DNA from: Mycolicibacterium mengxianglii
Lineage (GTDB): Bacteria > Actinomycetota > Actinomycetes > Mycobacteriales > Mycobacteriaceae
Assembly (NCBI RefSeq): GCF_015710575.1
Contig: NZ_CP065373.1
Coordinates: 5,518,001 to 5,582,000 of the forward strand
Reading direction: 5' to 3'
DNA: 64,000 nucleotides
Every line of letters starts with the position of its first letter. Within the stretch, counting starts at the first letter, position 1. Positions 55,580-64,000 of the stretch are shown piece by piece. The position numbers and the translations under genes were made by a program. The notes beneath the pieces were generated by a model that saw only the letters and a list, made by a program, of their open reading frames with translations, was not told the DNA's origin and did not search any database.

Positions 55580-56905
55580 ATGCCGATGTCGAACGACGAT
55601 CGCATCGACGAGCTGCGCGCCGAAGGTGTTGAGCTCGTGGCGGGTTCGGTGACCGACCCAGCCGGGGTCACCAGGGCCAAATACGTGCCGTTACGTCGAC
55701 TCGGCGATTTCCAGCGCTCCGGGATGGGTGTCTCACCCTCCTGGAGCGTTTTTTGTGTGGACAGCGGCATCGCCTTCACCCCGACCATCGGTGTCGACGG
55801 TGACCTGCGCATCCGGATCGACCCCGCCGACACGCGAATCATCGACACCGGCGTCGCCTGGGCCCCTGGCAACCTCACCGACCAGGCCGGTGATGTCGTG
55901 CCGCTGTGCCTGCGCTCACTGCTCGCCAAGTCCGAACAGGCCGCCGCCGGGCGGGGACTGACGGTGCAGGTCGGCGCCGAACTCGAGTGCACGATGCTCG
56001 CACCTGACGGCGGCCCGGCGTCGGTCGAACCGTGGTCGCCCTACGGTATTCGCACGTCACTGGACCGATCGGCACTCCTGGTCGATCTCGCTGCCACGGC
56101 CGAGCGTGCCGGGCTGATGATCGAACAGATCCACACCGAGTACGGCCACGACCAGCTCGAGGTCTCCCTGGCGCCGACCACCCCGGTGGCCGCGGCCGAC
56201 GCGGTGATCCTGGCCCGGATCGTGCTGGGCCGGGTGGCAGCACGCCACGGCCTGCGAATCTCGTTCGCCCCGGTGCCATTTGAGGGCGCCGCCGGTAATG
56301 GTGCCCACCTGCATCTGTCGTTGACCGACAAGCAGGGCCCCCTGTTCTCCGGCGGTGAGGGGCCCCACGGCATCCGGCCCGCCGGTGGATCCGCGATCGC
56401 GGGGGTCATCGACACCCTGCCCGACCTCATCGGGGTGTACGCGGGTTCCGCGTTGTCCGCGCTGCGACTCAAGCCGGGTAACTGGGCGGGCGCCGCGGCC
56501 TGCTGGGGTCTGGAGAACCGGGAAGCCGCAGTGCGTTTCATCGCGGCCACTCCCGGCAGCCCGCATGGCGCCAACGTCGAACTGAAGTTGATCGATCCCA
56601 GCGCCAACCCGTACCTGGCCGCGGCGGCATTTCTGAGCAGTGCCCTGCGGGGCATCGACCGCGAACTCGAGCTGCCCGCCGAGATTCCCCAGAACCCCGC
56701 GCAGTCCGCGACGGTCCCGCCGCCGCTGCCCACGGGACAACGTGCCGCCCTGGATGCCATCGAGAGCTCCACCGTGGCGGCGGAGTTGTTGACACCCGAG
56801 GTCGTCGAAGCCCTTCTGGCCGTGCGCCGTTACGAGCTGGACACCTACGGTGACCGTCCGCCCGCCGAAACCACCCAGGCACTGCGCCTGGCGTGGAGTT
56901 GTTGA
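55580..56905 (+). CDS. glutamine synthetase-like gamma-glutamyl-amine ligase
   Basis: A 441-residue glutamine synthetase-fold ligase with the barrel motifs GAELECTML, EYGHDQLEVS, NGAHLHLSL and ENREAAVRF. The N-terminal beta-grasp (LVAGSVTDPAGVTRAKYVPL) is of the type found in FluG/PuuA-like ligases rather than nitrogen-assimilating GlnA, which is about 470-480 residues in mycobacteria and ends with the adenylylation loop, absent here. It probably joins glutamate to an amine with ATP. GGAGG lies 5 bases before ATG 55580. First gene of a five-gene operon. Confidence 0.87.
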   Translation: MPMSNDDRIDELRAEGVELVAGSVTDPAGVTRAKYVPLRRLGDFQRSGMGVSPSWSVFCVDSGIAFTPTIGVDGDLRIRIDPADTRIIDTGVAWAPGNLTDQAGDVVPLCLRSLLAKSEQAAAGRGLTVQVGAELECTMLAPDGGPASVEPWSPYGIRTSLDRSALLVDLAATAERAGLMIEQIHTEYGHDQLEVSLAPTTPVAAADAVILARIVLGRVAARHGLRISFAPVPFEGAAGNGAHLHLSLTDKQGPLFSGGEGPHGIRPAGGSAIAGVIDTLPDLIGVYAGSALSALRLKPGNWAGAAACWGLENREAAVRFIAATPGSPHGANVELKLIDPSANPYLAAAAFLSSALRGIDRELELPAEIPQNPAQSATVPPPLPTGQRAALDAIESSTVAAELLTPEVVEALLAVRRYELDTYGDRPPAETTQALRLAWSC

Positions 56906-56945
56906 TTCACCACCACGCCACGCGCACGACGAAAGGAAGACATCG

Positions 56946-58448
56946 ATGAGCACAAGCACGTCGTCGGCCAGCCCGTCTGAAGGAACCGACCAGATTCCCC
57001 ACCGCAGGCTGCCGTTCTGGGTGGCGTTGGCCATGTCGGTTGCCCTGGTCGGGCCGACACTGGCGATGTCCGGAAACGGTCAGGGCCTGATCGGCACCGT
57101 GGGCAAGGCCATCCCCCTGGTGTTCGTCATCGGCCTGATCGGAGTCTCGCTGGTCGGCTACAGCTTCGTCCGACTGACCCGCCACCTCAATCACGCCGGC
57201 TCGGCGTACGGGCTGGTAGGTGGCACCATCGGTCCCCGGGCCGGATTCTTCTCCGGTTTCGCGATGCTGGGTGCCTACGTGGGTTTCTCGATCGGCACCC
57301 TGGCGCTGACCGCGGCGTTCACCAACGCGTTCATCGCCCAGATGCAGCCGAACGCCGAAAACCCTTACCAGGTGCCGTGGTTGGCGGTGGTCGTGGTGGG
57401 CGCGGTCATCTCGTTCCTGCTCGCCGGCCGCGACATCCGCTTACTGGCCAAGATCCTGCTCGGCATCGAGGGCATCGGCATCCTGGCCATGTTGGTGTTG
57501 GTGGTGGCGATCTTCGCCAAAGGCGGTGCGCCGACCACCGGTATCGACTTCAGCGTGTTCACCTTCGACGGGGTTTCGAGCTCCGCGGTGCTCAGCGGTG
57601 TGGTGGCAGCCTTCCTGTCCTGGGCGGGTTTCGAAGCGTGCGCGTCGATGGGCGAGGAGACCGACAACCCCGGCCGCAACATCCCCCGCGCACTGGCCGG
57701 CACGTTGCTGCTGACCGGCGTGCTGTTCGTCGTGGTGATGTTCGCCCAGATGGTCGGCTTCGGTACTGACGCCGCCGGTCTGGACGCCTTCCAGAACTCC
57801 GGAAACACGCTGGGAGACTTGGGCAGCAGCTACATCGGGCAGTGGTTCTCCCTGCTGATCATCTTCACCGCCACGGTCGCGGCGTTCGGCTGTCACCTGG
57901 CCACCTCGGCGACCTCGGGTCGGATGCTCTACGCCTTCGGGCGCGACGGCTTCGGCCCCAAAGCCCTGGCGCACATTCACGAAGGCACCGGCGGGCCGCG
58001 CCGCGCCACCTGGTTGGTGGTCGGCGTCGCGCTCGTGGTGGATTTGATCTGCGGTGCAGTCGGGTGGCCCGACATGGGCACGGGCGACCCCGCGATCAAT
58101 ACCTACTTCCTGTTCGCGGTGGCGGGTTCGGTGTGCCTGATGGTCTGCTACCTGCTGGTCGAGCTGGCGGCGGCGTGGTTCGTGGGTGCACCCAAGTTCG
58201 TGAGCGTGCACGGCGGCACCGGCAAGGTCCTCGGTTTGGCGCTGCCGCTGCTGGGCGCCGTGGTGATCGCCGTCGTGCTGTGGTTCAACGTCAAGGACGC
58301 CGAAACATGGTCGGCTGCTCCGCTGCTCGGCTTGTATTGGTGTGTCATCGGTTTGGTGATCGCCGTGGCCGCATCACGGATCGCCAAACGCGTCGGTGAG
58401 TCCTTGACCCTGGAGTTGAACTCGACGCCGCCGGTGAGCACCGAGTGA
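56946..58448 (+). CDS. APC-family amino acid/amine permease
   Basis: A 500-residue inner-membrane transporter with about 12 hydrophobic segments. Key motif FEACASMGEETDNPGRNIPR near residue 240 is the APC consensus loop. AAAGGAAG lies 6 bases before ATG 56946. Its stop overlaps the aminotransferase GTG (GTGA). Likely imports the amine substrate of the downstream enzymes. Confidence 0.9.
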   Translation: MSTSTSSASPSEGTDQIPHRRLPFWVALAMSVALVGPTLAMSGNGQGLIGTVGKAIPLVFVIGLIGVSLVGYSFVRLTRHLNHAGSAYGLVGGTIGPRAGFFSGFAMLGAYVGFSIGTLALTAAFTNAFIAQMQPNAENPYQVPWLAVVVVGAVISFLLAGRDIRLLAKILLGIEGIGILAMLVLVVAIFAKGGAPTTGIDFSVFTFDGVSSSAVLSGVVAAFLSWAGFEACASMGEETDNPGRNIPRALAGTLLLTGVLFVVVMFAQMVGFGTDAAGLDAFQNSGNTLGDLGSSYIGQWFSLLIIFTATVAAFGCHLATSATSGRMLYAFGRDGFGPKALAHIHEGTGGPRRATWLVVGVALVVDLICGAVGWPDMGTGDPAINTYFLFAVAGSVCLMVCYLLVELAAAWFVGAPKFVSVHGGTGKVLGLALPLLGAVVIAVVLWFNVKDAETWSAAPLLGLYWCVIGLVIAVAASRIAKRVGESLTLELNSTPPVSTE

Positions 58449-59752
58449 GCACGCTCTACCAGCGTGACGAGGCGGTGATCGCGGGCATCGAGAAACTGCG
58501 GTTCTTCCCCCTGGAAGTTGTCTCCGGTCACGGCTCGACGCTGGTCACCCCGGACGGTCGCGAGCTGCTGGACCTGTCGGCGACGTGGACAGCCAGCGGG
58601 TTGGGCCACGGCCACCCCGCGGTCGCCGACGCGGTCAGCCGGGCCGTCCTCGATGCTCCGGGATCCGGCGGCCTGTCCGCAGCGCACCCCGCGTCGGTGG
58701 GCCTGGCGGAGGATCTCCTGGCCCTGGTTCCCGGCGATGGGGAGCGCCGGGTGTACCTCGGACACGCCGGCTCGGATGCCAATGACGTGGCGCTTCGCGC
58801 CTGTCGGCACGCCACCGGCCGGCGCACCGTTCTGACCTTCGAACACAGTTACCACGGCGGCGTCGGCGTCGCGATGGGCGTCTCCGGCGTGCACGTCGAC
58901 GCGGGGGTACCGGCAGACCCGGATGCGGTATTCCTGCCCTACCCCAACCCTTTCCGGCCGTCCTCCGACGGTGTCGAGGCAGACGTGACGGCGTGCCTGG
59001 AGCTTGCCGAACACCACTTGGCCGGTGACTCCATCGCCTGCCTGATCGTGGAGCCGATCTTGTCCGACGGCGGCCTGGTCGTGCCGCCGGACGGATTCCT
59101 GGCCCGGCTGCAGGAACTGTGCCGCCGCCACGGGGTGCCGCTGATCTGCGACGAAGTCAAGATGGGCCTCGGCAGACCCGGCACCCTGCATGCCTTCGAT
59201 CACGACGGCATCACCCCCGACATCGTCACGTTCGGCAAGGTGCTCGGCGGGGGCCTGCCGCTGTCAGCGGCGGTGGGCCCGGCCGCGATTCTGGACAACC
59301 CGCCGGCCGCTGCCCTGCTGACCACCGCCGGGAATCCGGTCTGCGCCGCAGCGGGCCGCGCGGTATTGGCGACGATCGTCGACGACCATCTGCCCGAACG
59401 GGCGGCGAAAATCGGTGCGCTGCTGGCCGATGGGCTGCGTGCACTGTCCGGCTCACCGGGTTCCGAACGCATTGGCGATGTCCGCGGCCGTGGTCTGGCG
59501 ATCGGGCTGGAACTTGTCGATCCGCAGACCGGGGAGCGTGATCCCCGCCTTGCCGCGCAGGTGGTCTACCGTGCTTGGGAGCTGGGAGCGGTGGTCTACT
59601 ACGTCGGCGGCAACGTCCTGGAGATCACGCCACCGCTGGTGCTGACCGAGGCCGAGGCCGGCCGTGCGGTCGAGATCCTCGGTGCAGCCATCGCCGATGC
59701 CGCCGCTGGAAATGTGAATGCCGAGGAGGTCGCCCGATATGCCGGCTGGTGA
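58445..59752 (+). CDS. class III (omega) aminotransferase
   Basis: A 435-residue PLP enzyme with SATWTASGLGHGHPAVADAV, ICDEVKMGLGRPG and PLP-lysine Lys265 in TFGKVLGGGLP. Class III enzymes transaminate terminal amines (GABA, putrescine, ornithine, other omega-amino compounds). GTG 58445 overlaps the permease stop. In this operon it is a good candidate to remove the amino group from a gamma-glutamyl-diamine or related compound. Confidence 0.9.
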   Translation: MSTLYQRDEAVIAGIEKLRFFPLEVVSGHGSTLVTPDGRELLDLSATWTASGLGHGHPAVADAVSRAVLDAPGSGGLSAAHPASVGLAEDLLALVPGDGERRVYLGHAGSDANDVALRACRHATGRRTVLTFEHSYHGGVGVAMGVSGVHVDAGVPADPDAVFLPYPNPFRPSSDGVEADVTACLELAEHHLAGDSIACLIVEPILSDGGLVVPPDGFLARLQELCRRHGVPLICDEVKMGLGRPGTLHAFDHDGITPDIVTFGKVLGGGLPLSAAVGPAAILDNPPAAALLTTAGNPVCAAAGRAVLATIVDDHLPERAAKIGALLADGLRALSGSPGSERIGDVRGRGLAIGLELVDPQTGERDPRLAAQVVYRAWELGAVVYYVGGNVLEITPPLVLTEAEAGRAVEILGAAIADAAAGNVNAEEVARYAGW

Positions 59753-60929
59753 GTTGCCTGTGGGGGAATTGCCTGATGTCTTCGCCGGGGTCAGCGATCA
59801 GGTGCCCGACGCGCTGGCCGATCACCTGCGCGCACTGGCGCTGATCGACCACCACGTGCACGGCACCTTCAATGAGCCGGTTGACCGTGGCACATTCGAA
59901 GAGGCCATCAACGAGGGGTCCACCGATCCCATCCCGAGTTTCATGACCCAATTCGACTCGCCGCTGGGCCTTTCCATACGTCGCTGGTGCGCACCGCTGC
60001 TCGGTCTCGATGCCTTGGCGGGCGCCGATGAATACTGGGCACGGCGCAGCCAGTTCTCCGCCGACGAGCTCGCCCGCGCCATGTTGCCCGCCGCGCGCGT
60101 CGGGCGCTGGATCGTCGACACCGGGTTCAAGGGTGATCTGATCACCACACCCGAGGAGCTCACCAAACTCAGCGACGTCCCGTCCTCGGAGATCCTTCGG
60201 TTGGAGCGGCTCGCCGAGGACCTCTTGGAGAGCGGCACCTCACCCGACGAGTTCCCCGACGCATTCCGCGCCGCGCTGCGCGGCGCCGTGGACAACCCGG
60301 ACGTGGTGGGCACCAAGACAATCTGCGCGTACCGCTGCGGGTTCGACATCGACTGGTCCCGACCCGACGACGCCGACGTGACAATCGAGGCGCGCGAACT
60401 CGCCGACCGGCCCAGACCACTTCGTCTCGACAGTCCGGTGCTGATCGCGTTCGCCGTGCACGAGGCGGCCGCGCACGGGCTGCCCATCCAGGTACACGTC
60501 GGCTTCGGCGACCGCGATCTCGATCTGCACCGCACCGACCCGCTGCTGTTGTTGCCCTTGCTACGCTCGATGCCGCCGGTGCCCGTCCTGCTGCTGCACT
60601 GTTATCCGTTCCAACGACAGGCCGGCTATCTGGCTCAGGCGTTCGACCACGTGAATTTCGATGTGGGCCTGGCGATCAACTATCTGGGCGCCCGATCCAC
60701 CGGCCTGGTCGCCGAGGCTCTGGAAACAGCACCGTTCGCCAAGCAGCTGTTCTCCTCTGACGCGTTCGGCCCACCGGAGCTGCATGTGCTGGGCTCGGTG
60801 TTGTGGCGCCGTGCGATGGGCCTGGTGCTGGGTGCGTGGGTGCGCACCGGCGACTGCACCGCGCAGGACGCAATCCGGATCGTCGACATGATCGGCGTCC
60901 ACAACGCTACCCGGGTGTACGCGCTCTGA
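59739..60929 (+). CDS. amidohydrolase, FluG N-terminal type
   Basis: A 396-residue metal-dependent hydrolase. The HxH metal motif is LIDHHVHGTFNEP near the start; later metal and catalytic residues appear in VHVGFGDRDLDLH, LLLHCYPF and FSSDAFGPPELHVLG. In eukaryotic FluG this type of domain is fused to a glutamine synthetase-like domain; here it is a separate gene in the same operon. GAGGAGG lies 10 bases before ATG 59739, which overlaps the aminotransferase stop by 14 bases. Substrate probably an amide or gamma-glutamyl product (inference). Confidence 0.85.
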   Translation: MPAGELPVGELPDVFAGVSDQVPDALADHLRALALIDHHVHGTFNEPVDRGTFEEAINEGSTDPIPSFMTQFDSPLGLSIRRWCAPLLGLDALAGADEYWARRSQFSADELARAMLPAARVGRWIVDTGFKGDLITTPEELTKLSDVPSSEILRLERLAEDLLESGTSPDEFPDAFRAALRGAVDNPDVVGTKTICAYRCGFDIDWSRPDDADVTIEARELADRPRPLRLDSPVLIAFAVHEAAAHGLPIQVHVGFGDRDLDLHRTDPLLLLPLLRSMPPVPVLLLHCYPFQRQAGYLAQAFDHVNFDVGLAINYLGARSTGLVAEALETAPFAKQLFSSDAFGPPELHVLGSVLWRRAMGLVLGAWVRTGDCTAQDAIRIVDMIGVHNATRVYAL

Positions 60930-62374
60930 TGCACTCTGCAGCACCGCTTTTCGATTCACTGCGGCAATTCGTCGAGCGGGATCAGGCACCGTTCTACAGC
61001 CCCGGCCACAAGGGTGGCCGGACGCTGGACCCATGGTTCCGCGAGCACATCGCCGAACTGGATCTGAACAACCTGCCCGACACCGACACTTTGCACTGCC
61101 CCGAGGGTCCGATCCTGGAGGCTGAGCGGCTGATCGCCGACGCCTGGGCTGTCGGGCAGAGCTTCATGCTGGTGCAAGGTTCGACAAGCGGCAACATAGC
61201 CGTCGCCCTGTCAGCGCTACGTCCGGACGAGCCGGTGCTGGTGGCACGCAACGCTCACAAGTCCGTGCTCGCCGGTCTGGTGCAGGTGGGTGCCCGGCCG
61301 ATTTGGCTGGAACCCCGGTGGGACAACGACTTCGGCGTCGCACACGGACTCGATGCCGCGGTTGTCGAACGCGCCTTGGCCGACAGTGGGGCCAAGGCTC
61401 TGTGGGTGCTGCATCCCACCTACTACGGCACCACCGGCGACATCGCCGCGCTGGCTCAGCTGTGCCGTAGCCACGACGCCACTCTCCTTGTCGACGGCGC
61501 ACATTCGCCGCACTTCGCCTTCCATCCCGAATTACCGGTCGCCGCAGAGAGTGCCGGGGCGGCAGCAACAGTGCAGTCGGTGCACAAGATCCTGTCCGGG
61601 CTCAGCCAGGCCGCGGTACTGCACATCGACCCCACTGTGCTCGATCCGGCGTTGGTGCGGCGCGGGCTGCAACTCATCCAGACGACCAGTCCCCACTTCG
61701 CCATCATGGCCTCGACCGACCTGGCGCGCCGGCAGATGATGCTGCACGGCCGGGACCTGCTCGACGCCACCCTGGACCGGGCGCGGCGCACTGCGGCTCG
61801 GCTGGCTGCCATCCCTGGGCTGACCGTGCTGCGACCTGAGCACCTCGCCGGTGCGGGTACCGGGTTACATCAGCTCGACGAGACCAAGCTGCTGGTCGGC
61901 ACTTCGGGTCTGGCAGCAGACGGCCGCGATGTGGTCGCCCGGCTCAACCGCGTCCACGGGGTGCAGCCGGAACTGGGCGGCGCCGGCCACGTCCTGTGCA
62001 TCACGACGATCGGAAACACCGAGTCCGACATGGACCGACTCGTCGCGGGCTTCGCCGAAGTCGCCGGGTACGCGGGCCGGCGTCCCGATGGTGCGCGCAG
62101 CGACTTGATCACCGATCTGCTCGCCGTCCGGCCGCAAACCGTGCTCACACCGCGGGAGGCGTTCTTCGCCGCCGAGGTGTCGGTGCCACTGGCGCAGGCA
62201 TCGGGACGGATTGCCGCTGAGGCGATCACGCCCTATCCCCCGGGCATCCCGTTGGTGATGCCCGGTGAGCGGCTCAGTGACGACGTGATCGGGCTGTTAG
62301 GGGCCCTGCGTTCCGCCGGGAACCCCATCAGTTCCTCGGATCCGACGATGAACTTCGTCAAGGTGGTCAGCTGA
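60929..62374 (+). CDS. Orn/Lys/Arg decarboxylase-family enzyme
   Basis: A 481-residue fold-type I PLP decarboxylase of the short Gram-positive type. The N-terminal QAPFYSPGHKGGRTLDPWF and Lys220 in SVHKILSGLSQ (PLP) are diagnostic; GPILEAERLIADAWAVGQSF and LVQGSTSGN are conserved. It should make an amine (putrescine, cadaverine or agmatine) from the amino acid; the specificity is unknown. ATG overlaps the amidohydrolase stop (TGATG). Its presence with the ligase and aminotransferase points to polyamine-type chemistry. Confidence 0.88.
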   Translation: MHSAAPLFDSLRQFVERDQAPFYSPGHKGGRTLDPWFREHIAELDLNNLPDTDTLHCPEGPILEAERLIADAWAVGQSFMLVQGSTSGNIAVALSALRPDEPVLVARNAHKSVLAGLVQVGARPIWLEPRWDNDFGVAHGLDAAVVERALADSGAKALWVLHPTYYGTTGDIAALAQLCRSHDATLLVDGAHSPHFAFHPELPVAAESAGAAATVQSVHKILSGLSQAAVLHIDPTVLDPALVRRGLQLIQTTSPHFAIMASTDLARRQMMLHGRDLLDATLDRARRTAARLAAIPGLTVLRPEHLAGAGTGLHQLDETKLLVGTSGLAADGRDVVARLNRVHGVQPELGGAGHVLCITTIGNTESDMDRLVAGFAEVAGYAGRRPDGARSDLITDLLAVRPQTVLTPREAFFAAEVSVPLAQASGRIAAEAITPYPPGIPLVMPGERLSDDVIGLLGALRSAGNPISSSDPTMNFVKVVS

Positions 62375-62536
62375 GGACCGCGCGTCCGCCCTCGCGAGCC
62401 ACCGGGTGATGCAGAACACGCCGGCGACCGGAATAGTCCACTGCTCGGACGGGTTTTCGAGCAGCGTGTCTTGTCCCGCTTTGCCGCGTCGCCGGCCGCA
62501 GTGTCCAGGAACCGACGCCGAGATCGGTCACGGTTG

Positions 62537-64000
62537 ATGCGCCAGGGTCCGCTCGCGGGACGCTATCCCGCCGTGGCCGCGATGGTCACCCTCGCACTGA
62601 TCCCCTATTTGGCCCTGTCGTCGGCGATCGACCCGCTGGTACCGATCATTTCCGAACAGTTGCACATGAGCGCGCAGGCGATGACGCTCACTTCGGGACT
62701 GGGCAACGCCGCCTACGCCATCGGCACCGTGCTGGCCGTGCAGTTCGCCCAGCACCTGCCGCAACGGCGGATGCTGCTGCTCTACGCGGTACTGCTGGTG
62801 GTGGGGTCCGTCGCGGCGGCTGCAGCGCCGAACGCCGCCTTCTTCATCGGCGGCCACATCGTTCAAGGGTTGTCGACCAGCATGTTGTTGATCGCCGCCG
62901 CACCCCCGCTCACCATCGGATTTCCGCGCAGCAAGCTCCGCAACACGGCCGTCATCATGAACATGTGCGTGTTCGGGGCGGTCGCCCTGGGCCCGTTCGT
63001 CGGCGGCGTCCAAGCCGAAGCCAACGCATGGCGGCCGCTGTTCTGGATCGTCGCTGCAATCGCGCTGCTCGCACTGATATTGGCCGCACTGACATTCGAC
63101 GACGCACCCCCGGCTGACCTGGACGCGCCCCGCGACCTGCGGGCGATCGCCTTGGCCGCCGTCGGCTGTACGGCCGCGTTCGTCGGCGCGGCGCAGCTCA
63201 CCAGCCACGGGTTCTCCGACTTCGCCGTCACCGGCCCGATGTTCGGTGGCCTCATCCTGATCGTCGTCCTGATCGTCTACCAGTTCCGGGCCCGCCGACC
63301 GCTTCTCACGGTTCGCACGATGCTGACGAGCGCAATCCCGGTTGCCGGCGTCGGTGTCGCCCTGTTCGCAGCTGCGGCGTCGGTGGCGGCAACGGTGCTG
63401 ACGGCAGCGGTTTTCCTGGAGACGTACAGTCCCGCGCACGTCGGGCTGCTGTATCTACCCGAACTCGCCGGTGCGGTCGTCATGGCAGTGGTGTTCGGGA
63501 TCGTGATCTCCCGACGCGCGATGCACTATCTGCCGTTGGTCGGCATGGCGTTGTTGGCCGCCGGGATCGCGGTTTTCCGGTTCGCCCTTCCGGCGAACCA
63601 GCCTCTGGCGGTGCTCGGGTCGACGCTGACAGGCCTGGCCCTGGGCGCCACTGTCGCCCCCGCACTTTTTGTCGCCGGGTTCTCTCTGAAGTCCAACAGT
63701 CTCCAGCGCGTATTCGCGATCATCGAACTGCTGCGGGCTGTCGCAGCGTTCATGGTGGCTCCGATTTTCGTCTACTTCGCCACGCACGTCACCGGCGATC
63801 TGGTCGAAGGCACCGGAATCGCACTGTGGATCGGGTTCGGGTTGGCAATAGCGGGTGCCGTTTTCGGCGTCGCGGTATACGTGCTCAGCGGCGCCCGCCC
63901 ACAAGTGCCCGACCTCGACGAATTCCTCGACGGCGACTCACCTGCCTGGTATTCACCGCCGCTGCTGGCGCGCCTGCGGTCGGACCTCCCGTCATCGGTT
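62537..64000 (+). CDS. MFS transporter (3' end outside window)
   Basis: An open frame of at least 488 codons to the window edge, encoding about 12 or more membrane segments of a major facilitator protein. It begins YPAVAAMVTLALIPYLALSS and IDPLVPIISEQLHMSAQAMT, and the segment around residues 105-140 (HIVQGLSTSMLLIAAAPPLT) resembles DHA2-like drug exporters. Start is ATG 62537; GTG 62501 is in frame upstream. The 162 bases before it hold no clear gene. Cargo unknown. Confidence 0.82.
   Translation, partial: MRQGPLAGRYPAVAAMVTLALIPYLALSSAIDPLVPIISEQLHMSAQAMTLTSGLGNAAYAIGTVLAVQFAQHLPQRRMLLLYAVLLVVGSVAAAAAPNAAFFIGGHIVQGLSTSMLLIAAAPPLTIGFPRSKLRNTAVIMNMCVFGAVALGPFVGGVQAEANAWRPLFWIVAAIALLALILAALTFDDAPPADLDAPRDLRAIALAAVGCTAAFVGAAQLTSHGFSDFAVTGPMFGGLILIVVLIVYQFRARRPLLTVRTMLTSAIPVAGVGVALFAAAASVAATVLTAAVFLETYSPAHVGLLYLPELAGAVVMAVVFGIVISRRAMHYLPLVGMALLAAGIAVFRFALPANQPLAVLGSTLTGLALGATVAPALFVAGFSLKSNSLQRVFAIIELLRAVAAFMVAPIFVYFATHVTGDLVEGTGIALWIGFGLAIAGAVFGVAVYVLSGARPQVPDLDEFLDGDSPAWYSPPLLARLRSDLPSSV

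Noticed and set aside
62375..62536. 54-codon minus-strand frame between the decarboxylase and MFS genes
   Set aside because: Arg-rich, no clear ribosome site, no conserved motif; not distinguishable from chance.
62528..63439. 303-codon minus-strand frame opposite the MFS gene
   Set aside because: Arg/His/Gly-rich antisense artefact; the plus strand encodes a coherent multi-span transporter running to the window edge.
1..64000. tRNA, rRNA, CRISPR arrays, insertion sequences or prophage
   Set aside because: No clover-leaf candidates, regularly spaced repeats, transposase motifs or terminal inverted repeats were seen on reading both strands.

Overview
The window is high-GC actinobacterial DNA, almost certainly from a rapidly growing Mycobacterium (Mycolicibacterium-like). 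The evidence is an MmpS/MmpL pair followed by DUF732 and DUF5078 secreted proteins, a CtpI-type giant P-type ATPase, a secreted cutinase, a menaquinone gene (menC), a HelD/HelR RNA-polymerase motor, an IdeR-like iron-box promoter and many GTG/TTG starts. Genes are packed tightly: same-strand neighbours often overlap by 1-8 bases (ATGA, GTGA, TGATG), and several convergent pairs overlap at their 3' ends. I saw no rRNA, tRNA, CRISPR array, insertion sequence or prophage.

Layout. 1-4.1 kb: PHP-family histidinol-phosphatase (cut by the window edge), menC, a DUF302 protein, a MerR regulator and a SulP anion transporter. 4.3-5.9 kb: an OhrR/MarR regulator with two small membrane proteins. 6-8.4 kb: a stress-signalling set made of a STAS anti-anti-sigma factor, an RsbQ-type hydrolase and an RsbP-type PAS-PP2C phosphatase. 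8.4-15.4 kb: epoxide hydrolase, esterase, aldo/keto reductase, LuxR regulator, amidase, L-serine dehydratase and a 39-residue zinc-ribbon gene. 15.6-21.8 kb: a PucR regulator divergent from a coupled operon of permease, two SDRs, agmatinase-family ureohydrolase and polysaccharide-deacetylase-family hydrolase. 21.9-27.2 kb: ctpI between two small membrane proteins that share a Glu-Trp-Pro membrane segment.

27.2-32.2 kb: mmpS-mmpL-DUF732-DUF5078, divergent from a TetR repressor with palindromic operator candidates between them. 32.2-39.5 kb: cutinase, RNase Z, a HelD/HelR motor with an upstream sequence resembling the rifamycin-associated element, a NUDIX hydrolase and a Ski2-like helicase. 39.6-50.3 kb: DoxX-like protein, phospholipase D-like protein, a short secreted peptide, a class V aminotransferase, a GH5-like secreted hydrolase, three SDRs, XRE and LysR regulators and an HD-domain hydrolase. 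50.4-51.9 kb: a 487-residue repeat-rich protein whose promoter carries two tandem IdeR-like iron boxes.

53.6-62.4 kb: an amine-utilisation-like cluster. Three genes run left (class II glutamine amidotransferase, RpiR regulator, a 46-residue Cys protein) and five run right (glutamine synthetase-like ligase, APC permease, class III aminotransferase, FluG-type amidohydrolase, Orn/Lys/Arg decarboxylase). A plausible reading is import or synthesis of a polyamine-like amine, gamma-glutamylation, transamination and removal of the glutamyl group, analogous to the Puu pathway but with a different hydrolase. An MFS transporter runs off the right edge.
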